Positions 45,465 through 57,407 of a stretch of DNA of 64,000 nt are shown piece after piece. Source of the stretch: Pyrenochaeta sp. MPI-SDFR-AT-0127 (lineage: Eukaryota; Ascomycota; Dothideomycetes; Pleosporales; Cucurbitariaceae); contig JAGTJM010000043.1 of the NCBI GenBank assembly GCA_020747015.1, positions 62,001-126,000 of the forward strand, read 5' to 3'. The notes beneath the pieces were generated by a model. The model did no database searches. It was given only the letters and a program-made list of their open reading frames with translations, and was not told the origin of the DNA. Both the position numbers and the translations under genes were made by a program. Numbering within the stretch: position 1 is the first letter of the stretch; every line of letters starts with the position of its first letter.

Positions 45465-47164
45465 TTAATGTGCTGCTGCGACCAAAAAGGTATTCGTAAT
45501 CAGGCAAACCACCATCACAACCATTCCGTACAAGCTCAATGCCAGTGCCAAGTTTCTCAGCAGCCCCCTTCTCCAATCTCTGTTCAAATACGCCTCACTC
45601 GTCACGTAGCCCTCTACCTCCCCGCTCTGAAACTCATCCTCGTCATCTTCGTCTTTGACAAGACGCTGATGATGGGGCGACTCTGGGTCGGAAATTTTGT
45701 AGTAAAACAGCCCAGGCAGGATGAAGGAGATGGTTGTTGACCCAGTGGAGCCGACATAGGCGAGGACTTTCTCGAGGCTAGAGACGGTCATTGCAGTGAT
45801 GAAGGAGAGAACAATGAGGACTGTGGAGATGATGGCGAATTTAAGGTCAGACATCTCCCGGTTTTGGGGAACGCCGGACTTTGATGTGTTGTTGATCAAG
45901 GCATTCCTTGACGGACTACCTTCGGACTGGTTGCCTCGGCGCGGACGCCACTTCAGACATGCGTCGATGCTGGCACGGCAAGGGTGGATCTGCAGTGGGT
46001 ACGAGAACATGACGAGGATGACAATGGCAAGGCGGCCGATTGTGCTGGCGGCTGCGGTGGGGTACATGGAGACGATATTCCCGCGAATGTTGTCGCCATA
46101 TGAGAGGTAGCCAGTAATGCCAGTCAGAATGTAGAGTGCACATGCGCCTCCGATTGAGGCAAAGATGACAGTGGTGGTGCGGAAATGAGAGTTGTCCGCG
46201 ATTTCGTTGAGGATAGAGAACATCTGACATGGCATAAGTATATAGGATTCGACACCTAGAGGGTGAACTTACATTCTGATGGCATGTGTATGCAAAGACG
46301 ATGACGGGAAACGCGGCCAGTGCAGAGACTGGGCCAGCCCACTGAAAGACTCGAACTGTGCCACGGTCGACAATGGTGTCACCTTTGATGAAATGCGCCA
46401 CAACGAGAATGACGAGATATGCAATGGAGAACAATGCAATAACGCTGGTGTACTTTAAAGAATCCAAACGGCGCAAGAATGATAGCGGAATAACGATGAG
46501 CCTAGACGTGTCAGCACCCGACTTGCACATGCTGAGGTGCAGAACATACATGAACGCTGTGACCCAGAACTGACGGTCAACGAGGAAGTTGATCTCGCCA
46601 GCACTGGGGACAAATCCAATGACGACTCCAGGCATCAAGTCCCCGATGATGATCAAATAGCTGACGGCTACGCCAAAGCACTTGATCGCAATGGCAGCAT
46701 CGAATATGATGGACAGGTTCGGATAGGTGAGCTGGGAAAGCGTAGCAAAGGACACATGACCACGATCAAGGTAACGTGCACATCGGGTTTGCAGGTACAA
46801 GCCGAATCCTGCTGTGAGACCAGCCCAAGCGATGACGAAAATGCCGAGGAAGATGCCCATTTTTGAGAGCGCCGAAGGCATGGCAAGAAGGCCAGCACCG
46901 AGGACTAGGGACGGTTAGTATGGCATTCTTTCTGGAGGTGGCAAGACCGTACTGGTGTTGGCGAGGTTGATCACACTCGATATCCATGTTGCCTGGCCAT
47001 GAAATCCGGCATCCTTCTTCCCGCGCCCACGTCTGCTTCTGTCAGTTTTCGCTCTGTGACTTGGAAACTGGGTATCCTGACCGTCTGCCTCTTAGCGATC
47101 CAGTGCTTGCAGACATGAGGTCCGCTTCGACTGGCTCGGGACCGATTGCGGAGTAGGTAGCCAT
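45465..47164 (-). CDS. Amino acid/auxin-permease family transporter (AVT-like, vacuolar)
   Basis: This is a proton-coupled amino acid transporter, probably of the vacuolar membrane. Five exons give 501 residues: 47164-47082, 47032-46953, 46904-46550, 46501-46273 and 46223-45465. Key motifs are ATWISSVINLANTILGAGLL at the first helix (family signature), IPLSFLRRLDSLKYTSVIAL, then IVFAYTCHQNMFSILNEI. About 11 TM helices are present, with an acidic loop containing VKDEDDEDEFQSGEVEGYV before the last helix. All introns are 48-49 bp with GT-AG ends. The 5' exon boundary (donor GTCAGG, acceptor AGCAG) was inferred from frame and branch-site position. It resembles AVT5/6/7-type proteins; substrate unknown. 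Confidence 0.88.
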
Positions 47165-47449
47165 GCTCTCCAGGTTGCGACTGCGCGGCTCGGGTTATTG
47201 CGCGATCATGCGTATTGTCTGTCGGCGCTGATAGCGATATTTGACGATGCGTGAGTAGGGCAAGCGAGGGCGCCCGGTGAGAGAGCAGTGGAGAGTCAGG
47301 CGACAGGTAAGATGAGGTGTTGAGGCTCCACGCTGACGTTCGCTCATCCCGGGTCCGAGCCAAGATTTGTATCCGCCGCTAAGAATATCTCTCCGCAGGT
47401 ACGCGATTCGCGTCTACATTCCCCAAACAAACAAAAGTTGCCCGACGAC
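47165..47449. promoter_or_regulatory. Bidirectional promoter between AVT-like and dynactin-like genes
   Basis: Only 285 bp separate the two divergent start codons, so regulatory sequence must be shared or overlapping. No motif is assigned. Confidence 0.5.
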
Positions 47450-48120
47450 ATGGACGAGTACGAGGAGGCCGTTCTGTTCACATTTGCGCTGCTGGAGTCG
47501 AGGCTGGATCGCCTGGAATATGTTTTGGGAGGGGCACAGAAAGAAGACGGGGAGAGGCCAAAGACGATTCCCGACCGGATTCACAAGATTGAGAAGTCAC
47601 TGCAAGAGCTAGCGGGGAAGACAGCGCTGCTTGAAGAGACAAATGAACTATGTATGAAGTCATGCATGGGTATTAATGTGGTTGCGGCTAACATGACACA
47701 GTGAGCAAGCACAAAGACATCCTCAAGCCCCAAGACGATCTCGACGAGGACAGCCCTCCACTCGATGCCTCTCAGAAAGCAGCCTTGGTCGTAGAACGTG
47801 CAACTGGCTTCGCGACCATTGCATCACAGCTCAAGGCACTCGATGATCAGCAGCTGCCCACGACCGATGGCTTTACCAAGCTCGCGATGCTGCGACCGCG
47901 CATCGCAGAAGCAGAGGACCGGCAACTGCAACAAGCTCTGAAAATCTCAGAGTTGAGGAGGAGGAACGGCCTTGTCAATCAACGCTACAAGCAAGTCATG
48001 TTGCTTGGTGCCGGCCGGTGCTGGGTCGAATATCATGAAAAGCTTAGCAAGGCGCTGAGGACGGTGGTGAGGGAAGAATTCAAGCGGAAGCCCGAAGAAG
48101 AAGAGGCGCAAGAGTTCTGA
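47450..48120 (+). CDS. Dynactin p24 / nuclear distribution protein RO-10-like
   Basis: Two exons (47450-47651 and 47702-48120, intron 50 bp with a CTAAC branch) give a 206-residue, mostly helical protein. The N-terminus EEAVLFTFALLESRLDRLEY matches the start of the dynactin p22/p24 family, to which Neurospora RO-10 belongs. Coiled-coil heptads follow in IHKIEKSLQELAGKTALLEE and again from DRQLQQALKISELRRRNGLV. No catalytic motif is present. This subunit would sit in the dynactin shoulder and support dynein-driven nuclear movement in hyphae. The C-terminus is acidic/basic (KRKPEEEEAQEF). The call rests on the N-terminal pattern and coiled-coil layout, so it is moderately sure. Confidence 0.65.
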
Positions 48121-50131
48121 ACGCACTTGTTCGCCCACGGGGACCTCCCCACGCCGACCGGCAGCATCGTTCCGGGGGTGAGCATTGAGCACCTGGGGAA
48201 GGATGTGCAATATCACCTCAGTGCATTCAAATGTGTGGCCTGATGTGAGGATACTGAGACTGCGACTATGCATTGCAGGCTGGCGCATCACTGTGGGGAG
48301 GTACGGTGACGTTGATGCGCTGCACACAGAGTGCAGATGTGACACCGACTGACAGATGGCAGAAGCGTCACAAGAGAGAGAGCAATTGCCATGGGTGGCA
48401 GCATTCTGATCACACGGCGACAACGCTCCGAAGTAGCACAAAACACCTTGTGTTAGGCGAGCAGAATGGTCGTATAATTTCTGGCCGAACTAAGGGCTAC
48501 CAACGTTTGGGTACCTGAATGCTGCTCGCTACAGGGTTCAAAAACCGGGAGGGGGCGTGTGATGGAGGTGCCCCTGCATCCGCAACCGGATCCAGCATAT
48601 TGCCGGTCTTGTCGTCTATGGGAAAGCCGAAGCCAGCAGGGCGTATGACGATATTTGTCAGGCACCTAGGGGGGAACATTGATGGAGGGGAGGCATGGGA
48701 TTGGGTGTGTCGGCCTGGTGCGGAAACAGATTGCTTCAAAAACACACATGGCAGGTCTCAGGATAGCCCAAGTCCATGCTAGCTGAGGGCCATGGGAGCT
48801 GTGACAAGCGCCCGTAGTTTCAATGCCCACTTGTGATGTCGAGGTGATGAGCCATTGTGGCTGCGGGGTCAAGGGATGCCGTGGTAGAGTGTACGAGTGG
48901 CGTTTCATGGTTGTCGCGGATCATAGGTGCGAGGCCACAAACGTGCTGGTGCAGATGGTGCAGAAGGGCGTCGAGGTGCTCTGGGAACGACTGCTGACGG
49001 CGCTGAGGGGGGCATTGGGGGATGATGCGAGCGACACGTGCAATGCAATGGGGGTGGTTGTGAACCATGGAGGCAACGTGGAGAGCATGTGGGACAAGGA
49101 CACGACCGTGTGCGAGATTGATTAGCGGGTGTACAATGGGCAGTCGGAGCGGGCCAGTCAAGGCCGGGTAATCAAAGACTGCTGCAGCGATAACGAGGGG
49201 GGCCAATTCTTGACCATGCCGTGCAGTCAGTTGGTGATGCTGGAACAGACGTGAGGATGCATAACCGTCGCCAGACAGACCAGCGAGAGCCCCCGAAAGC
49301 TAACCCGCGGTGCGGCCTAATTAGCCAGAAAGCGCCAGCCGGCCCATGCGGCGGGCGGGTCTTTGTGACGATGCAAATCACAAACGGCTGCCAATGCCTT
49401 CTGCTGGCTGCTCGGTCAAGTCGTAGTCGTCGTTGCTGTCGTCGGCTCTTCTGTTGAGCGCAGAGCCTGGTGGGAGCAGCACACGAGGCGGCACGTCGAG
49501 CGGGTCCTGTTGGCGGCCGACGACCAGTGGGCGGGCGCCGACTCCTGCGACTAGACGCGCGTGTTCCTGTCTAGAAGAGCAGTCGTGGAGCCACAGGCTG
49601 ACGGGCGGTGCCATTTTAATCTCGTGCCTGCGAGTGCGAACCGCTGGTCGGCGGCCGGGGCCCTAGCCACAGAGCGGCCAATCGAGAACCGCGCCCGAAC
49701 CAAAGGTGAAACCGTCCCATCTCGCTCCAAATCTCCCTCCCAAAAGGGCCTCGACACCCAATTCTCCCCCCGAGCATCGCCAACTCTGCAGCCGCCGCCT
49801 GTTGCACCCACCAGATCCCGCCTCGACGCTGCTGGCCACTGGAACCCTCTGCCTCTTGTTTCTGCCGCTGCTTGTCGCGCGCCCACTACTCCCCATATAC
49901 CACACAATCCCGCCGCCGCCCGTCGCCGCCGTTGCCCTCCCTGCGTCTGTGTCCATCGCTGCTGGTCCACCACACACATACACACCCTTTGATACCGCGC
50001 ATCCGCCTCCAACGCCCGTCTCTTATAACAACACCCGACTGCGCCCTGACTCCCGCGGCCACGACTACTACTACTGCTACTACTTTTCCCTCAGCAACCC
50101 CCCTCCCCTTTCCCCGCCCGACGCCCAACAC
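48121..50131. other. Long 5' region of SHO1, no separate gene recognised
   Basis: Two kilobases without a convincing gene. From about 49690 to 50130 it is pyrimidine-rich and GC-rich, producing many spurious Pro/Arg/Ser frames on both strands. A long transcribed leader for SHO1 is plausible. Confidence 0.5.
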
Positions 50132-51283
50132 ATGCCCGCGTACGGCTCGCTGAGCTCTCCCTCCCTGCGCAAAATGGAAAACGGACACGGCTACGGCCAG
50201 CGGTCGACCTTCAGCATTGGCCGCATCATTGGCGATCCCTTTGCGCTGGCCACCATCTCCATCGGCGTCGTGAGTGCTCCCTCGCCAGCGCAGCAGCCCT
50301 GGGCCCTGGGCACCTGTCAGGCTAACCTCGTATACAGCTCGCCTGGGTCATTGCCTTTGTCAGCTCCATAATATCCGCCATCCGCGGCGGCTTCCCCAAC
50401 TTTGCATGGTGGACGCTGGTCTTCATGTTCTTCTGCATTGTCGGCGTCACCGTCACCGTCGCCTCGGATGCCGAGCGGACATACCACGTTGCTGTAGGTC
50501 GACGCTGGACAGAACCGAGAACCACACCCTTGCTGACCATGGCCAGATCGTGGGCTTCCTTGCCGCGGGGCTCGTCTTCACCACCTCGTCGGTCAATTCG
50601 CTCGTCTACTCGCCGATTGCGCCCTTTGAGGCTGCTGCAGCCGGCTACATCCTGCTCTCCATGATCGCCGTAAGTCAGCTCGCCTGCGCCTGCCGCAATA
50701 CATGTCCGCCCAGCATTTGGCTCTCGTGAGTCTCAGTTCAGCCACTGACCGCTATTCATAGATTGTCTGGATCTTCTACTACGGCTCTCAACCACAAGCA
50801 AGCCACCGCACCTTTGTCGACTCGTATGCTCTGCACAAGGAGCAGCCAGGATCGCGCTCCTCGCGACCAATCTCCAACGGCTACACGAACCGCCCCGAGA
50901 CGCAGGTCAACAACCAAGCGCCGCAGATGTACACGTCGGCACAGCTAAACGGCTTCGAGACTTCGTCCCCCGTGTCTGGCTACCCAGGTGGCCCGGCTGG
51001 TGCCAATGGCCGCAACTCGTCTGTGCCCCAGTTTGGCGGAATGGGCATGAACAACGCAGCCACGCCTACAAACGACGAGCCCCAACAAGAAGCCTCGCTC
51101 GAGTACCCCTACCGTGCAAAGGCCATCTACAGCTATGAAGCGAACCCAGACGACGCCAACGAAATCAGCTTCCAGAAGCACGACGTGCTCGAGGTGTCAG
51201 ACGTCAGCGGACGGTGGTGGCAGGCGAAGAAGCCCAACGGCGAGACGGGTATCGCACCAAGCAACTACCTCATCTTGCTATAG
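50132..51283 (+). CDS. SHO1: High-osmolarity signalling protein SHO1
   Basis: This is the plasma-membrane scaffold/osmosensor upstream of the HOG MAP kinase pathway. Exons 50132-50269, 50338-50493, 50547-50669 and 50762-51283 sum to 312 residues. Four TM helices are present ([76 protein letters not shown] region), with SHO1's [21 protein letters not shown] after the last helix. The linker is Ser/Gly/Asn-rich, and the C-terminal SH3 domain has [18 protein letters not shown], then [21 protein letters not shown] downstream ATG at 50174 (MENGHGYGQ) is the alternative start. The SH3 surface residues for Pbs2 binding (ALYSY-like, WW, PSNY) are present. Intact. Confidence 0.96.
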
Positions 51284-52117
51284 GAGACTGGTTCTTCTCG
51301 CGCTCTTACGACTTGGCCACGATTATTTCATACCTGTCTGTTATATTCTCGCACAGACGAAATCTCGCGGACCCTCACACTTGGTGCTCCGATGAGTTTC
51401 TGATCGATCCATGGCGGATCGCTTTGGGGTTTGCTTCTTTTCGACTGAGTGCTTGACAGTGTGGCGACTATCCACTTGGATACACTGTTCCGCGATATTC
51501 GCCGTCTGTTCGTCCGAGACAGCGGTACATCCTTCACTTCCGCACGATACCCGGATCTTTTGCGGTCTGTTCCTTACAATAATTTTAACTGTCTGTCATC
51601 TCTCTTCAACCCCCGGCATTCCCTTCGACCTACCACCTCTGTTTTCTTTATTCCTGCATGTGTAATGTTGGTACACACATTTGTCGAGCTTTTGCTGCGC
51701 CTCTCGAGACACGCACAACAACGGCGTTTTTTTGGGCATGGCGCAACCGTCCACTACGGACCATGTATTTCATACTATTTGGAGCGACGAGAACCAGATG
51801 AAAAGTGTAAGCGAGAGAGCGATGCATGGGAATCATGGTTGTACATGTTTGAGCTTGCATATTGGAAACAGCTGTAGAGAATCTTGTAGGATTTGGTGTG
51901 TAGTTGGAATAGATTGTGCACAAAATAGGCAACGAAACGACGTCTCAATGTCAAGATATGTTCCACTCGTCTTCTGTTTCTTGTCAATTTGCGTAGTATA
52001 CACTCTTGCTTGCCATGCATTTGCAATTTTATGCCATACTTCATACCTCAACTGTCATACTTCATCGGAAAAAAAGGTCCATCCCAATTCAAGTCAAACC
52101 CCACCCTCACCACCTCC
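51284..52117. other. 3' region of SHO1, no gene recognised
   Basis: This is convergent with the small secreted protein gene at 52118. The ORFs here lack family patterns. Confidence 0.45.
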
Positions 52118-52768
52118 CTAATCATCATAATTAATCAGCTCCGTCGGCTTTCCCATGATGAAGCACTCCATACTCCCAATCATCCGCTTGGGGATACGTA
52201 TATCCTGTATCCCACCCAGGCCCCAGTAGACCTTGAGGCTAATCACACCTGGTTGCGTCTCGCAGTTTGAATTTCTACATCGAAAAGTCTGTGGTCAGGG
52301 ACTCTGGTGGCGGCAGCTTTGACGAGAAGGCAGGGATAGAAAAACCGGGGGGGCGTACGTTGTGTAGATCCAGCAGTTGCCCATGTCGGTTAGGGAGCGG
52401 ACAGAACCGATTTGCGAGCCATTGCTGCGAGAAAGTGTCAGGCTAAGACGCAGGAGAGACAATATGGTTGGATAGGCAGGATAAGAGCACGATGGGTGAC
52501 GCACTAAGAGGTGGAGAGGTTAATACATTGATCAATAACAGTGTGGTACAGTCTGCAGGGCCCCATGAAGAAAGGATAAAGGCAGACTTCAACCTAGTAC
52601 TTGCAGCATCAGCCATTTAAGCAACATCCGTCTTGTAGCATAGCAGCATACCTTTATCGAATTCCACGCATTAAGATCCTGAGGCCTACGCCGATCCAGC
52701 GCAAACGCCATGGCAGCAGTGAAGCACACAACAAATACAAACACGACTTGCGCTGAAATAATCCTCAT
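52118..52768 (-). CDS. Small secreted protein, four exons, family unknown
   Basis: This is visible only after splicing. Exon 1 (52768-52652) encodes a signal peptide MRIISAQVVFVFVVCFTAAM and a Kex2-like LDRRRPQ. Exon 2 (52593-52550) encodes VEVCLYPFFMGPCR. Exon 3 (52424-52359) encodes SQIGSVRSLTDMGNCWIYT. Exon 4 (52274-52118) encodes NCETQPGVISLKVYWGLGG and a tail ending PTELINYDD. The introns are 52594-52651 (58 bp), 52425-52549 (125 bp) and 52275-52358 (84 bp), all GT-AG. Coding length is 384 nt, 127 residues. The mature part has five cysteines. An upstream in-frame ATG at 52786 would add six residues. The frame closing over four exons supports it. Function unknown; it could be an effector or surface protein. 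Confidence 0.55.
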
Positions 52769-53907
52769 ATTGAAAGAAGCTTTCATGTGTATGTAGCAGC
52801 CTAAGAGAAAAGGATGAACAGCATCCAAGATATACCAGTGTGAGATATGTCTGTCCCCTCCGTCCCCAAGACATGGGAAACATGCAAGACACAACAACAC
52901 AAAACACGCATCGTGTGTATATTATCTCCTTGGTGTAATACTAGATTGCTACTTCGCCATCTACTGGGCCGATGCGCTGCTCATTCCCACCACGTACCGA
53001 TCGCGTGTACACGGGCCTGAGTGCTGGATCGCGTGGGTCCATAAAGTGTAACCAGCAAGCAGGATGGTTGACGAGACTCACAGCCGACCGGGCTGAAGCC
53101 ATGGGTGAGGAGTGTGACGAGTTGATGAGCACTGGGTGACGAAACTTGGTGCTCGGGCAGAGGGGCACATGGTGAAAACAACATGCGCTGATGACCAACA
53201 GACATGTTTTGGAGAGCCGGGGGTGGGTGTCAAGTGTCATGTTAGGTCGAGTAAGACAGGCCGTTGTTAGTCGTGTGTTCTTGTGTCACGTCAATCTTCT
53301 TCCTGAGACTGTGTGTCGCCTTGCATCCTCTGACGGGCTTCTTCATGTCTTATTCTCCATTCCTCATCTGCATTACGCATGTTGTTGGTCATGGCGAACA
53401 TTATTATCGATATAACATCACTAAAGCTGTTGCCGAATTGGATGGGTTGTGCTGTCAATTGCAGAAAGCAGCATGCTCCTTGATTGAATGGCTAATAGAT
53501 CGTCCTTGTATTGATAAGAACTGAACGTATCAAATCACTGCATATGGCTTCGCCACATAGTCTCTCTCATCGGTATGCTACTAGCTTCAAAACTGCGATG
53601 ACCTCTTGGAGATGTGAAAGGCAGACCTGCAGGTTAGAGTGAGACTCGAAGCGTTTTCAGAAGAAAGAATGAGCACAAGAAAGTTGTTTAATATCGTCAT
53701 TATGCCATGAGCTGGAGTCTGTCAATGGTGAACCACTGTTCCTCCGCGGACTCCTCGGCTCGTATTCACGATATCACTACCATTCCAAGGTAACGGTCGT
53801 TCAATACCAACGCTGAAACTGCGCCATAATGGCTCTGGAGGAGACTCACATCAACCCAATCAAAACCAATATCACAAGAATCAGAGCCTCTACAGCTTCC
53901 CATGTAG
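52769..53907. other. Intergenic, no gene recognised
   Basis: This includes the promoter of the small secreted protein gene and the 3' region of the tyrosine phosphatase gene. No family pattern is seen. Confidence 0.45.
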
Positions 53908-54927
53908 TCATGCCCCGAGCACCAGATTCCGCCTCAATGCCTCCAACTCCTCATCGCCCAGCCCACAGTGCTTCCTCATATAAGCCTCCGCACCGCCGAA
54001 TTCTCCATCAACCATTTCAAGCGCCTTGAGCATACTCTCCTTCCTAGCCCCAATCATCCTCAGCGCCGCCTGCCTGCCCTTTTCCAAAATCTCGGGTGGA
54101 ACCTCTACCGCGCCCTCACTTCCCGCCTCCTGGTCTTGCGTTCGAAGACTTGACGCAATGTCATCCGCCGAGAGCGGCTTCCCAGCCATCTTGGATGCAA
54201 TGTATTTTTTGAAGCCGGGGGATTGCATGAGGCGGCCAACTACGTCTTCGCGAATATGTCGCAGTCCGAGTTCCGTCAGGTTGTACTCTTCTGCAATGGT
54301 TTCCCTGGGTACCTGGAGAAAGTCGAAGAGAATGCCGAAGAAAATCCCTGTCCGGTCCTTTCCAGCCGTGCAGTGAATCAGCGCGCCGAGCTTCTCGTCT
54401 GCTCCTCCACCCTCGCTTCGTGGTGCCGGCAGGTTGGCAAGGTACAAGAAAATTGTGCGAAATGCTCCGCCCCCATTCTTCAAGATGTCTTCATAAGCTT
54501 CTACAAACCCCTTGACCTCTTCGTCCATGTACTTGACGTAGCGCTCGGCCAATCGTTCTGGCGAGTAATCCGCTTCTGCAAAGACAGGTGTCCAGGTTCT
54601 CTGCACACCTGCCTGTTCCATGGCTTCGATCCATCCTGGTCGTACATCATCCCCGTTTACGCCATTGCCGACAATGCCTGCCCAGCCCTTGTCAACTTCG
54701 GGCTTACTGCGCAGATCGAAGACGTGCGCTACGCCAACAGAGTGGACAGCTTGCCAGCCAGAAAGGTCGAGTTTAGATACTTCTGCACTGCGGAAAAGAA
54801 CACCAGGGCGGATCCTGGCACCAGAAGATGTCGCGAGTGGGTACAAGGCGGCATCGCGGAGGTTGTTGATGTTGGCTATCGAGTAGAAAGGTGGTTGGGG
54901 CAACGATGGGTTCTTTTGTGTCGTCAT
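53908..54927 (-). CDS. Tyrosine (dual-specificity) phosphatase, MptpB/Y_phosphatase3 family
   Basis: An intronless gene of 339 residues from the ATG at 54927. The catalytic loop IHCTAGKDRTGIFFGI carries the C-x5-R signature with the Lys-Asp variant typical of the MptpB-like group. N-terminally, LFRSAEVSKLDLSGWQAV and VFDLRSKPEVDKGWAGI match the family's substrate-side region. A middle insert of low complexity (RSEGGGADEK) precedes the catalytic loop. The helical C-terminus (KALEMVDGEFGGAEAYMRKH) is the conserved family ending. The family dephosphorylates phosphotyrosine and sometimes phosphoinositides; the partner in fungi is unknown. Intact, no targeting sequence seen, so probably cytosolic. 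Confidence 0.92.
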   Translation of the reverse strand: MTTQKNPSLPQPPFYSIANINNLRDAALYPLATSSGARIRPGVLFRSAEVSKLDLSGWQAVHSVGVAHVFDLRSKPEVDKGWAGIVGNGVNGDDVRPGWIEAMEQAGVQRTWTPVFAEADYSPERLAERYVKYMDEEVKGFVEAYEDILKNGGGAFRTIFLYLANLPAPRSEGGGADEKLGALIHCTAGKDRTGIFFGILFDFLQVPRETIAEEYNLTELGLRHIREDVVGRLMQSPGFKKYIASKMAGKPLSADDIASSLRTQDQEAGSEGAVEVPPEILEKGRQAALRMIGARKESMLKALEMVDGEFGGAEAYMRKHCGLGDEELEALRRNLVLGA

Positions 54928-55779
54928 GTTGGCTGTTGATGTAGCGTCTGCACACCAGGGAGCGATTGCAAAGTGATGACCTCTAAATACCAGTCTGTGT
55001 ATTTCTAAGCGCTTGTGGCACTTGTTAATTTGACGAAGTGGTTTACAGACTTGTCTCTGGAAAACACTAGAAACAAAGCGGGAAAGAATAAACGACGCGT
55101 TTTAGCAATCTATTTCCGAAATGCGCTTATGCTCTATATCTAATGTACACATGAAAGTACTTTGAGTGAGACAAATACTTTTTGAGTTCCGTCCGAGGTT
55201 GGATAAGAAGTTTGATCTCTGCCCCGCGATCAGAAACTAGCTAAGAGCCGAGGATGCCGAATCGGGTGTCTCTATCTTGTGTGATGCAGATGTGACCCAC
55301 TACCATGTTCGACCAGCTATAGTTTTATTTCAGTTCTTGTTTCTTACGCGGCACAGTGCATCTCCCTTTTTGGCTCAACGAAAAGAAAGCTTCACTGCGA
55401 CGAAAGATGATTGGCAAGATGGCTTTTCTTGGATTCGTGATCGCTACTCTCTCACCCTTGACCCCTGAATAGACTAGTCATTCGGTTTCACGGCTACGGG
55501 GCCGACCAAGGAAGAAGGCACGTGTATACCTAATATTGCAGACAGGCTCACTACTAGTAGATTAATGAGCTGGAAACTATAATTGTACATGTGTAAAGAT
55601 CGCGCCTAGTATTTTTCGCTTGATATTGCAAATATCCACCCGCTTAAGACTTTCAAAGGACCTCCCAGCGCTTTTGTTCAAAAGAAAGAGAGGATCATAT
55701 CGTGTCATGCCAGACATGGAAGAGGAGAATTGGTGAGAGGCTGCGCCACGTGAAAAGATCAGAAGGTAGAAGATGACTA
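54928..55779. other. Intergenic, no gene recognised
   Basis: This holds the promoter of the phosphatase gene and the 3' region of the PQ-loop gene. Confidence 0.45.
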
Positions 55780-57407
55780 TCAAAGACGTGGTGCAGTCTT
55801 TGTAAGAGCGACCGGCGGTCTCTGAGGTTCGTCATGCTCTGTCATGGTTGGTTTCGATGGTTCATCACCAGCAACTGGTGGCTCGGCATGTTCATCGGCC
55901 AACCCTGCGTCCGGCTTCTGGGGTGATGCCAATGGCTCTTTAGGTTCGTGACATGCTTCAACATCGACAACGGTTTCTTGTGAGTCTGATCTAGGAAGCT
56001 TCTTCGAGGGATGTTGGGCGATATACTGGTCGTACGTCATGCCAACCTTCTTGGCCTCACGTCGAATGTGTCGAACGCGCCATAGCCAGATGGCTTGTGA
56101 GGCGAAGATGCCAGTCTCAAGGACCATGCTGAGAGAATTAGTCGATGTCAAGGTAATTGTAAATGGGTAGCACATACCAGGCAATATATAAGCTTGAACC
56201 GAGAGCATCAAACCACTGCTGTGCAACTGTTCTGCCATTAGCGTGCTCTCGCAAAACACAAGATATCGTACATACCGACGGCCATCAACGAGAAGAAGGC
56301 ACCAGCGTAGTCAATTGTGAGGAACCAGAAATCTGCCAATATTAGCATCGGGCTATCATCACTGTACGTCGCAACACATACTAATACCAATGACCCTGCC
56401 ATTCCTTTTCGCAAGTTCAAAGTAGGGTGGGATAAGGCCCACGACCTGGATGACCGAAGCAGATATTGCCATCAGCATCATGGGCCACTCAACGCCTCTA
56501 CTGTAAGGTCCCTGCATATCAATTGTCAAATGTCATCCTCCTATGCGGTATCGGCTGTGGCTTACGCGAAGAGTAAGGATAAGAACTAACTCCATCAGGG
56601 CAAAGCTCCCTGCGAGAGCGATCGTAGCAACCGTAGCCGTCCAAGCCCGCCATTTACTGCTTTCCTTCAGCATGACGAAGCAGCTAACCAGTATGCACCA
56701 CTCACTTATGATAATATAGTGTCTGACCCCATGCGATAAGGGTGAGCCCAGCGAAAGCCTGGGGTTGGAATTTCAATGCAAAGTTGAAGTTCTATCGAGC
56801 TTAAGCGGAAGGACCTGCGAAGTGCGTCTTGCAAGCATACCTGAACAATTGCATATACACCGAATGGCACTCCACCTGCTGCTGTTACTACGATTTCTAC
56901 ATGCAGGTATGATGGATGACGTACATATCGACCAGAGGATCAACATTGTGCCTGGCAGTCCCTCGGTGGATTTTCGGCGCCAGTTGTGCCATATTCTTCA
57001 CAAATTAGCAAATGAAGGCGTTGATAACTATTTCTACTTACTGCGGAATGATCTGTTCGCCGTTAGCAATCTATACTCATGAGTAGGCCAGAGCACATGC
57101 ATACCTGAACGCACCAGCAGCTAAGCGGACGCACTAGTTAGTGTGTTGCCTTTACTTGTGAGAGGGACAGTGCATACACTATAGCATTGTTAACAATGGA
57201 AGAGACTAGTAGATAATAGAGAACCTACCAGTTCCGATAGTCTATCGACCAGGGAGGTCATGTTAGTAAATGCACTGGACATGCAGGGAGCGGTCAACCT
57301 ACACCCAGGACGTTCGCAGCCTAGTGCACAGTTATCAGCATTATTGAATACAGTACGCCAGGCTTCGGGCTACCAACCGGCGGTATTGAGACTTGTGGTC
57401 TGTCCAT
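55780..57407 (-). CDS. PQ-loop repeat membrane protein, many short exons
   Basis: The start is the ATG at 57407 (MDRPQVSIPPVGSPKPG, then an intron to AANVLGTIGT). A 16-nt exon encodes CWCVQ and joins IIPQIWHNWRRRKSTEGLPG, the PQ-loop signature. Further exons read GVPFGVYAIVQ, NFNFALKFQPQAFAGLTLIA, KWRAWTATVATIALAGSFAL, GVEWPMMLMAISASVIQVVG (second repeat: LIPPYFELAKRNGR), DFWFLTIDYAGAFFSLMAV, VAQQWFDALGSSLYIAW and VLETGIFASQAIWLWRVRH. A 100-residue hydrophilic tail ends at 55780. Seven TM helices are expected. PQ-loop proteins move cationic amino acids or act as sorting receptors in vacuolar membranes. There are ten or more exons; the junction before the 16-nt exon is not fully resolved. Confidence 0.8.

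Noticed and set aside
49551..50012. Overlapping ORFs of 140-220 codons on both strands upstream of SHO1
   Set aside because: They arise from GC- and pyrimidine-rich leader sequence, are rich in Pro/Arg/Ala and show no domains.
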